Assembly: GCA_017543415.1 (NCBI GenBank)
Contig: JAFYGD010000008.1
Location: 1-10,712, forward strand
Direction: 5' to 3'
Origin: Eubacterium sp.
GTDB taxonomy: Bacteria > Bacillota > Clostridia > Oscillospirales > Acutalibacteraceae
Length of the DNA: 10,712 nucleotides
Shown here: positions 6,457 to 10,712 of the stretch, piece by piece
Numbering within the stretch: the stretch's first letter is position 1
How the letters are laid out: each line of letters begins with the position of its first letter
The notes under the pieces: model-generated
Seen by the model: the letters and a program-made list of their open reading frames with translations, nothing else
The model's database searches: none
Told to the model about the DNA's origin: nothing
Position numbers and translations under genes: made by a program

Positions 6457-6602
6457 ATGGCACGTTTGACATTTTATATCAAAAGTACGTTGCTTCTAAA
6501 GAATGAAGCAATTATATTTATTGAATTATTAGTGCTGAATCCTTCACCCGCGATTACGATAAAATCAACAAGATGTTTGAAAGAATAACGAGCAAGAAAT
6601 AA
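6457..6602 (+). pseudogene. Possible decayed coding fragments
   Basis: A 43-codon frame from the ATG at 6457 begins MARLTFYIKSTLLLKNEA and runs to a stop at 6588. An overlapping frame, open from 6525 to a stop at 6602, ends AESFTRDYDKINKMFERITSKK. Both look protein-like rather than random and neither has a good ribosome binding site, so they may be the two ends of a gene broken by deletion and frameshift. The first resembles, loosely, the N-terminus of some tyrosine recombinases, but I would not assign it. The rest of 6431-6604 shows no promoter or other gene. Confidence 0.25.
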
Positions 6603-6604
6603 AC

Positions 6605-6636
6605 AACAGCCTTCGGTTAATCCGAAGGCTGTTTTG
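6605..6636. terminator. Bidirectional terminator after the HEPN-motif gene
   Basis: AACAGCCTTCGG (6605-6616) / CCGAAGGCTGTT (6622-6633), a perfect 12-bp stem with loop TTAAT. TT-G follows on the plus strand and GTTTATTTC on the minus strand, where it directly follows the stop of the minus-strand gene ending at 6638. Confidence 0.82.
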
Positions 6637-6637
6637 T

Positions 6638-7216
6638 CTAATTATTCTTTTTGTAGCATTCACCGTTATTTTTTGTGAAACATATATCCACAAACAATTC
6701 AGGATGACTTTTGCTTAATCGTCTTAACCTCGCTGCTTCATTATACAGCAGGCGAGCGTATTCTCTTCCGTTTATAGCTATTTCCTTACATTCACTTTTA
6801 CGAGATTTGTATTCAAAAGCGTTTTTATATAAACCGTGAATATATGTATTCCTTTTTGTTATCCATGCAGATAAAAACTGCTTTTTATAGAAAAAACCAT
6901 CTTTTATCTTGGAGCGTTTGAATACTTCAGGGTGCTTGTTTCTCGTTTCTTTAATACATAAAATTCTTTGAGAAATATTGACATTCTTTCTCTCACTAAA
7001 AGGCAACTCTTTATTACACGGCAAACCGAGAACGCCGCAGATTATTTCGAGTCTGCTCTCTATTGCTGCGTACTCCAAAAAGATTGCTTCCAAATAAAAA
7101 CCATTTTCGATAGCGCAATCGCACTTGTCAAAAAAGTCTTTATGCATTCTAACTTGCTCTTGCTTCAATTCTTTGTCGTCCATATAATTCTCGTCATCAC
7201 CAATCAATATCATCAT
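6638..7216 (-). CDS. Small HEPN-motif protein, putative ribonuclease
   Basis: A 192-aa, soluble, helix-rich, basic protein with no signal peptide or membrane segment. Residues 40-65 (FYLEAIFLEYAAIESRLEIICGVLG) form an amphipathic helix, and residues 122-127 read RNTYIH, which fits the HEPN motif R-[N/D]-x3-H in the expected place in a later helix. HEPN domains occur in RNA-cutting toxins, abortive-infection proteins and nucleotide-binding partners of minimal nucleotidyltransferases; which applies here cannot be told, and no nucleotidyltransferase is adjacent. The start is uncertain: ATG 7216 lies 16 nt after the stop of the upstream zinc-ribbon/TPR gene but has no clear ribosome binding site, and ATG 7183 (starting MDDKELKQ) has only a weak GAG. 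Translational coupling to the upstream gene is likely. The gene is strikingly AT-rich, like its partner, which suggests acquisition as a pair. Confidence 0.75.
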   Translation of the reverse strand: MMILIGDDENYMDDKELKQEQVRMHKDFFDKCDCAIENGFYLEAIFLEYAAIESRLEIICGVLGLPCNKELPFSERKNVNISQRILCIKETRNKHPEVFKRSKIKDGFFYKKQFLSAWITKRNTYIHGLYKNAFEYKSRKSECKEIAINGREYARLLYNEAARLRRLSKSHPELFVDICFTKNNGECYKKNN

Positions 7217-7232
7217 AAGAAAAATGGCGAAT

Positions 7233-8126
7233 TTATATCAATCCAAGACTTTTAGCGTATGCAAACAGGCATATTCCTGCTACGATTCCAATAACAAGTA
7301 TAATAACTGCATATTTTTTAGGGCGTGCATATTGTTCCTTTTTAATTGCTTCAACATTTATTATTGGAATATTATAATTAGGCTCATATTTTTTAATTTT
7401 ATTTGCATAGGTCTTTATTATTTCTGATTCAACGTTTACGTATTCACTAATTAATCCAAATTCATTAATAATAGTTTTACTATTTTTTATAGCTTCTTCC
7501 CAAACGTTTACAGGAGTTGCATCTGCAAAGTCATCTCCAAAAACAGACACTATACTATCTCCAAAACTATAGAGAATACCATTTAAAGTTTTTGCACGTG
7601 AATAGAAAGCAGCAGTGGAGTTGCCTTGTAATAAATTTGCTTTATAATAGCTTTTTGAATAATTATATCCTATTAAAACATAAGCACACAAATCACTAGC
7701 AATATCCGCTAGACATTTCTCAACTTGTTCTTTTTCAATAACACTTGTTTTTAATAGTTGTAATGATTCTTTAACACAATTCTCTATTTTTTTACAAGCA
7801 CTTTCTATTTCTGAAATCTGCAAACTAAATAGATCAAGAAAACAAGAATAAAAACAAGCTTCCCAACTTGTTGGGTCTTTTAACAATATATCATTATAAA
7901 AACCAACAGCCTTTTCATATTCTTCATTATCTTTAGCACGTCTTGCAAGAACAAACAAATTCTTAATTGCCTCGGTATTGTCAATTGATACTTCGCCACG
8001 ATGTTCTACAACGATTTTTTCTTGAATAATCTTTGTGCCGCAGTAGTTACAAAAGCCAAACTCCCTGTTTTCATCAATCTCAACATTTGCTCCACAACTA
8101 GGACATTTAACTGGAAGCATTCCCAT
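7233..8126 (-). CDS. Zinc-ribbon/TPR protein with C-terminal membrane anchor
   Basis: A 297-aa protein. It starts with a zinc ribbon (C8-x2-C11, C26-x2-C29; KCPSCGANVEID...FCNYCGTK). Residues about 50-95 read as a TPR-like helical pair (AKDNEEYEKAVGFYNDILLKDPTSWEA), and more helical sequence follows to about 265. A single hydrophobic helix (YAVIILVIGIVAGICLFAYA) near the C-terminus leaves about six residues after it, so the protein is probably tail-anchored with the rest in the cytoplasm. Similar zinc-ribbon/TPR proteins are common and unassigned in Clostridia. The open frame extends upstream to 8240, but AAAAGGAG at 8143-8136 lies 9 nt before the ATG at 8126, and translation from there begins with the zinc ribbon. 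It is the first gene of a two-gene unit with the HEPN-motif gene and is preceded by a structured RNA with a terminator. Strongly AT-rich codon use. Confidence 0.83.
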   Translation of the reverse strand: MGMLPVKCPSCGANVEIDENREFGFCNYCGTKIIQEKIVVEHRGEVSIDNTEAIKNLFVLARRAKDNEEYEKAVGFYNDILLKDPTSWEACFYSCFLDLFSLQISEIESACKKIENCVKESLQLLKTSVIEKEQVEKCLADIASDLCAYVLIGYNYSKSYYKANLLQGNSTAAFYSRAKTLNGILYSFGDSIVSVFGDDFADATPVNVWEEAIKNSKTIINEFGLISEYVNVESEIIKTYANKIKKYEPNYNIPIINVEAIKKEQYARPKKYAVIILVIGIVAGICLFAYAKSLGLI

Positions 8127-8150
8127 ATTTTTATTCTCCTTTTCATTAAT

Positions 8151-8179
8151 AAAAAATGCGTACAGCCGAAACTGTACGC
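8151..8179 (-). terminator. Terminator/attenuator before the zinc-ribbon/TPR gene
   Basis: On the minus strand, GCGTACAG (8179-8172), loop TTTCGG, CTGTACGC (8165-8158), A, then six T (8156-8151). The ribosome binding site of the zinc-ribbon/TPR gene begins only about 8 nt further on, so genes beyond are reached only by read-through. Confidence 0.8.
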
Positions 8180-8207
8180 CAAAAACGCAGCTCCAACTGT
8201 CGCCAAA
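8163..8207 (-). repeat. Imperfect 20/21-nt direct repeat in the RNA
   Basis: On the minus strand the unit TTTGGCG-ACAGTTGGAGCTG (8207-8188) is repeated as TTTGGCG-TACAGTTTCGGCTG (8183-8163). The first copy supplies the 3' arm of stem P1; the second supplies the loop and most of the terminator stem. The RNA's 5' GCCAAA can therefore pair with either UUUGGC. Confidence 0.6.
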
Positions 8208-8319
8208 CACTTTACAACTACCACAAACAATAGTATGCAAATAAGAGCCTGCATTTTTATCAGATGATAAAAATGCACACTAATGCTTGTGGATTAAAAA
8301 TAAAGTATTTGGCACTTAC

Positions 8320-8348
8320 ATTGTAGCATAATATAATATTTATTTCAA
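8320..8348 (-). promoter_or_regulatory. Promoter of the structured RNA/zinc-ribbon-TPR/HEPN unit
   Basis: On the minus strand TTGAAA (8348-8343), 17-nt spacer, TACAAT (8325-8320), with an extended-10 TG one base before the -10. Confidence 0.82.
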
Positions 8349-8355
8349 TGAAATA
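8341..8355. promoter_or_regulatory. Operator-like palindrome over the -35 box
   Basis: TATTTCAATGAAATA is a perfect 7-1-7 inverted repeat that contains the whole -35 hexamer (8343-8348). A repressor bound here would block the promoter; AT-rich chance palindromes are also common. Confidence 0.4.
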
Positions 8356-8488
8356 ATCTTTTCATAATTTATAAGGCGATTTTCGGCAAAAAGTATTGAA
8401 CTACGCTTGGGAAATATGCGAGTCAGTTGTTCAGTTTTTCGCGTTCGTACATTTTACCATTTAAAGTTTTATATCAAAGACGGCAAAT
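8356..8488. other. Gene-free spacer between two minus-strand transcription units
   Basis: No frame with a ribosome binding site, no convincing promoter and no strong hairpin is seen here. It separates the terminator of the 8602-9165 gene from the promoter of the RNA unit. Confidence 0.5.
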
Positions 8489-8518
8489 AAAAAAAGACGA
8501 GGAGTAAACCCTCGCCTT
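8489..8518 (-). terminator. Intrinsic terminator of the 187-aa protein gene
   Basis: On the minus strand AAGGCGAGG (8518-8510), loop GTTTACT, CCTCGTCTT (8502-8494), a 9-bp stem with one G-T pair, followed by an unbroken T run to 8489. Confidence 0.85.
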
Positions 8519-8556
8519 ATAAATAGCTGTTTAAAACCTAACCTTCTTTATGTAGG

Positions 8557-8580
8557 ACGCCCCTTCGGCGGTGTTTTTGT
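8557..8580 (+). terminator. Small hairpin with T-run on the plus strand, no gene served
   Basis: CGCC (8558-8561), loop CCTTC, GGCG (8567-8570), extended by A8557-T8572 with one bulged G, then GTTTTTGTTTTG. It resembles a weak plus-strand terminator, but no plus-strand gene lies upstream. It may be only a structure in the 3' untranslated region of the minus-strand gene ending at 8602. Confidence 0.3.
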
Positions 8581-8601
8581 TTTGTTAACCAATTATCTTT
8601 G

Positions 8602-9165
8602 TCAGAAGGTCTTTTCAATAATCAGCTCAACCTTTGAGCCGTTAATGCGCACCTTAACCTCGTCTGCAAGGCTTGCAACTATTGAACGTTCCAGCTCGTC
8701 CCATTCGTCTTCTTTCATCTGAGCCTTATAATTGCTGAGCGTCCATTCGTTGAAAGTAACGCTTCCGACCGGCTCAACTATGCCAAGACTTACCGCGTCC
8801 GAATAACCGCTTTCCATGGTATTGATAGCTGATTCAAAGGCGGACTTAACCTTTGCCATAAAGCCTTTAACGTCGTTTTTACCGCTTGTTGATACGGAAA
8901 GCAGCTTTTCCCTTTTCGCTGCGTTCATAGCCGTCTGCGTAAGCAGGTGGAGCTGATAATCGTTGTCCTCTGCCTCAATCCAGAAATCCGATTCAAGCTC
9001 GCCCGTAAGGTTCTGAACCATTCCCATAAGCTCTTCGGTAAAAAGGCGAAGGTGAATTGCGTCCTTTTTATCAAGCTTTTTAAATGCGGCAACGCCCTCT
9101 GCCTGTGAAAGCGCGGCTTCAATTCCGTTTCCGTCGCCGGTAATATGAATAACGTCAGATTTCAT
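8602..9165 (-). CDS. Uncharacterised 187-aa protein
   Basis: A soluble, acidic protein with no signal peptide or membrane segment. Residues 38-75 (HLRLFTEELMGMVQNLTGE...FWIEAEDNDYQLHL) faintly resemble the first helix and strand of GHKL/anti-sigma-type ATPases, where an E-rich N-box stands in that place, but the later glycine-rich ATP-lid motifs are not visible, so this would at best be a degenerate or non-catalytic version. The C-terminus (EWDELERSIVASLADEVKV...VELIIEK) looks like a compact alpha/beta end. I do not recognise a named family with confidence. AAAAGGAG at 9180-9173 lies 7 nt before the ATG at 9165. It lies 115 nt downstream of the LarA-like gene on the same strand with no clear terminator between them, so co-transcription is possible. 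A strong terminator follows. Codon use matches the flanking core-like genes. Confidence 0.75.
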   Translation of the reverse strand: MKSDVIHITGDGNGIEAALSQAEGVAAFKKLDKKDAIHLRLFTEELMGMVQNLTGELESDFWIEAEDNDYQLHLLTQTAMNAAKREKLLSVSTSGKNDVKGFMAKVKSAFESAINTMESGYSDAVSLGIVEPVGSVTFNEWTLSNYKAQMKEDEWDELERSIVASLADEVKVRINGSKVELIIEKTF

Positions 9166-9199
9166 AGCTTTTCTCCTTTTGACTTTCGGTTATTGTCTT

Positions 9200-9219
9200 A
9201 CTCCCTTTTACAAGGGAGT
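9200..9219. repeat. Perfect inverted repeat between the LarA-like and 187-aa protein genes
   Basis: ACTCCCTT (9200-9207), loop TTAC, AAGGGAGT (9212-9219). No T-tract follows on the minus strand, so termination is doubtful; it could be an RNA-processing or stability hairpin or an operator. An AT run (TATATATATATTAT) lies beside it. Confidence 0.4.
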
Positions 9220-9280
9220 TCTTTATATATATATTATGCCGTTTGAACTTTGTTTTCTTTTCTCTTTCTGCCGGCGTAAA

Positions 9281-10561
9281 CTATTCTTCAAACTTTTCAC
9301 GGTTAATCCAGAGCCCGAGAGCGGGGTTGGGGATATAGTAAATCTCCTCTCCGTCAACCGTATTGTAACCGTATTTCAGTTCGTTAGGGTTGTATTTCTT
9401 TGCAAGCTCGTCATAGTCAGCCGCGTTGAATCCTGCCGAGGCGATTTCCTCTTTGGTAATATTCTTAACGGCGTAGGTTATTGTAAACCTGCCGTCCGAA
9501 GAGCCGTGAATAAGGTGCGCCGCGGCGCCCATATTTTCACGCAGGTCGGCGTTTTCGGGCTTTCTGAACTCCTCAAGGGTATGAAGCCTTCCGCGGTAGC
9601 CGTACTTACGGATAAGCGCGTCAACCGTATCGTCCTCGCCGAAGCGCTCGACGCCCGGGGCAAGGATAATAAGCTCGCCGCCGTCAGCCATAGCCATTCT
9701 TGTACGGTAAACGGCCTTGTTGCCGAGCCAGGTGCTTTTGAATTCGGAGGGGTCAAGGTAAACAACGCATTTTTTAAGCCCGTGCTCAACAAAATCAATA
9801 TTCTTCTTCTGCGCAAGCTTTACAGCGTTTGTAAGGCATTCCCTGCCCTCGCCGATAAACAGCCCGTGGGTGTGAATGTTTCCGCCGGGCGCGGTTGTAA
9901 CGGTAAGCACGAACATAATGGGGCGCTCGCTTAAGAAATGCTCCATACCGTAATCGAACATCCTGCGGACGGGCGTGAAGTCCTTGCCCATCATACGCTC
10001 CATACCGTAAACAGCGCCTACCATATGGGATTTATTAATCATTTCACTTCCGCCGACGCCCACAAAAAGGTTTTTGGAGTGGTTAGCCATACCGATAACC
10101 TCATGCGGCACAACCTGGCCCGGGGAAATGATAAGGTCATAGCTTTCGTCCAGCACAAGGCGGTTTACCTCCGCGTTTACGGGCTCGTCCCATAGTCCCT
10201 CCGTGATTTCACTAAGGAAGCTTTCCGGAATTTCGCCGAGCCTGACAACGTCCGTACGCCAGTTGTGAACGAGCATTTTTTCATACGGAATATCGCCGAA
10301 CATCGCGTTCCACTGCTCTTTCGTCACGGCAACGTGGGTGCCCAGCGCAGGCATAATGTCAACCTTTACTCCCTGTTCGGTAAGAGCATGGTAATAAACG
10401 TTGGTTATATAACCCGCGTTTGAATGAAAGCGCGTGAAATCAGGCGGAAGGATAAGAACCTTTTTAAGCTCTCTGCCCTCAAGCGATTCAAGAAGGGCTT
10501 TCTTTATTTCCTCCTGCGTTAAGCCGCTTTCGGTTTTTGCAATCAGATATATATCTTTCAT
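9281..10561 (-). CDS. LarA-family (nickel-pincer nucleotide) racemase/epimerase homologue
   Basis: A 426-aa cytoplasmic protein of the lactate racemase/DUF2088 superfamily. Comparing with Lactobacillus plantarum LarA (D72, R75, H108, H174, K184, H200), the counterparts here are D41 and R44 (PPDFTRFHS), H76 (GTH), H153 (VPHEVIG), K163 and H179 (INKSHM). The H-K-H spacings of 10 and 16 residues are identical to LarA. K163 would hold the nickel-pincer nucleotide, H179 would bind nickel, and H76/H153 would be the catalytic acid-base pair. Many LarA homologues act on hydroxyacids other than lactate, so the substrate is open. No larB, larC or larE is in the window. GGAG at 10573-10570, 8 nt upstream, sets the start. 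The ATG overlaps the stop of the upstream HAD gene (ATGA), indicating an operon and translational coupling, and suggesting the substrate may be linked to a phosphorylated sugar or sugar acid. Confidence 0.88.
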   Translation of the reverse strand: MKDIYLIAKTESGLTQEEIKKALLESLEGRELKKVLILPPDFTRFHSNAGYITNVYYHALTEQGVKVDIMPALGTHVAVTKEQWNAMFGDIPYEKMLVHNWRTDVVRLGEIPESFLSEITEGLWDEPVNAEVNRLVLDESYDLIISPGQVVPHEVIGMANHSKNLFVGVGGSEMINKSHMVGAVYGMERMMGKDFTPVRRMFDYGMEHFLSERPIMFVLTVTTAPGGNIHTHGLFIGEGRECLTNAVKLAQKKNIDFVEHGLKKCVVYLDPSEFKSTWLGNKAVYRTRMAMADGGELIILAPGVERFGEDDTVDALIRKYGYRGRLHTLEEFRKPENADLRENMGAAAHLIHGSSDGRFTITYAVKNITKEEIASAGFNAADYDELAKKYNPNELKYGYNTVDGEEIYYIPNPALGLWINREKFEE

Positions 10562-10712
10562 AGTCTGTTCTCCAGAAGAAGATTAATTGCCTTTGCAACG
10601 CCGCCGCAGTTACAGTCGTCCGTAACATAATCCGCAGCCTTTTTTACCTCGTCATAAGCGTTGCCCATTGCAACGCCAAGTCCCGCCGCTTTCAGCATTG
10701 TAATATCGTTGG
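10558..10712 (-). CDS. HAD-family (Cof-type) phosphatase, C-terminal fragment
   Basis: The last 50 residues of a minus-strand gene that begins beyond the right edge. The fragment opens NDITMLKAAGLGVAMGNA and continues EVKKAADYVTDD...GGVAKAINLLL, the unmistakable end of a Cof/YidA-type HAD phosphatase (motif IV GDxxND followed by IxML..AG.GVAMGNA..EVK..A..VT......GVA..I). The GD of the catalytic motif lies just outside; the ND is visible. Such enzymes dephosphorylate sugar phosphates and similar metabolites. Its TGA overlaps the ATG of the LarA-like gene by 4 nt, so the two are co-transcribed. One small oddity is the Cys pair in DDCNCGG where the family usually has N/D and polar residues. Confidence 0.92.
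   Translation of the reverse strand, partial: NDITMLKAAGLGVAMGNAYDEVKKAADYVTDDCNCGGVAKAINLLLENRL

Larger units (their letters stand above)
8151..8313 (-). ncRNA. Structured RNA of ~160 nt ending in an intrinsic terminator
   Basis: A start point about 7 nt after the -10 box falls at 8313, exactly where the outer stem begins. P1 is 13 bp with one G-U (8301-8313 with 8202-8214). An 8/6-nt internal loop follows. P2 is 9 bp with one G-U (8284-8292 with 8221-8229), then a single U-U mismatch, then P3 of 9 bp (8274-8282 with 8231-8239). The apical hairpin P4 (8266-8273 with 8254-8261) can extend to 12 bp by taking over the UGCA of P3. A linker then leads to an 8-bp terminator stem and U6. Long stems with G-U pairs and a promoter and terminator at exactly the right places argue for a real RNA. 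It matches no class I recognise; 6S-like overall shape is an alternative. It may be a leader controlling the downstream genes or a free small RNA. Confidence 0.65.

Noticed and set aside
8127..8240. N-terminal extension of the zinc-ribbon/TPR frame
   Set aside because: It crosses the terminator hairpin, while AAAAGGAG sits ideally before the ATG at 8126.
8006..8278. Hydrophobic minus-strand frame (MQALICILLFVVVV...) resembling a type I toxin peptide
   Set aside because: No ribosome binding site precedes the ATG, and the frame runs through the RNA stems, the terminator and the zinc-ribbon/TPR gene start, so it is best explained by the structured RNA.
8202..8313. Retron-like msr/msd RNA because of the long inverted arms
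   Set aside because: No reverse transcriptase lies in the neighbourhood, and the branching-guanosine context typical of retrons is not evident.
9179..9934. Long plus-strand frame of 251 codons opposite the LarA-like gene
   Set aside because: It is antisense to a gene with conserved family residues, has no ribosome binding site and its product resembles no protein.

Overview
The window looks like a chromosomal segment of a strictly anaerobic, probably gut-associated Clostridia (Oscillospirales/Ruminococcaceae-like) bacterium. The basis is strong AGGAGG-type ribosome binding sites, sigma-A promoters with extended -10 boxes, a superoxide reductase instead of aerobic oxygen defences, a ferredoxin-type aldo/keto reductase, and a secreted protein with the glycine-rich repeats and C-terminal style common in gut Clostridia. 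No species can be named from the sequence alone. No rRNA, tRNA, CRISPR array or intact transposase is visible.

Layout. (1) 1-1890, + strand: the 3' part of a large surface/secreted repeat protein, a 47-codon small gene carrying a 'DVITTSG' motif, then a terminator. (2) 2036-3266, +: an aldo/keto reductase with a C-terminal double [4Fe-4S] domain, with its own promoter and terminator. (3) 3278-4172, +: a membrane protein with two N-terminal zinc ribbons, ending at a shared terminator. (4) 4187-6226: a minus-strand superoxide reductase (desulfoferrodoxin) divergent from a two-gene lipid operon (YhhN/TMEM86 lysoplasmalogenase-like, then a diacylglycerol-kinase-family lipid kinase). Both promoters are clear, and a perfect 7-3-7 inverted repeat covers the superoxide reductase -10 box. 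(5) 6176-6637: gene-free, holding a complex element of nested small hairpins plus decayed coding fragments. (6) 6605-8348, -: an AT-rich accessory module made of a promoter with an operator-like palindrome, a structured RNA of about 160 nt ending in an intrinsic terminator, a zinc-ribbon/TPR/tail-anchor protein and a small HEPN-motif protein. (7) 8489-10712, -: an uncharacterised 187-aa protein with its terminator, and an operon of a HAD-family phosphatase (partial) overlapping a LarA-type (nickel-pincer nucleotide) racemase homologue.

The strongest candidate for something undescribed is region 6: an independently promoted RNA that folds into one long interrupted hairpin, carries a near-duplicated 20-nt segment, and ends in a terminator just before the ribosome binding site of a membrane-anchored zinc-ribbon/TPR gene followed by a putative HEPN ribonuclease. 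It could be an attenuator/riboswitch controlling the two genes, or a free small RNA working with them. The sequence alone cannot separate these. Other points of interest are the 'DVITTSG' small protein, the nested-hairpin element at 6194-6430, the palindrome over the superoxide reductase promoter, and a LarA homologue that keeps the cofactor-binding and catalytic residues but sits beside a phosphatase rather than lactate genes.
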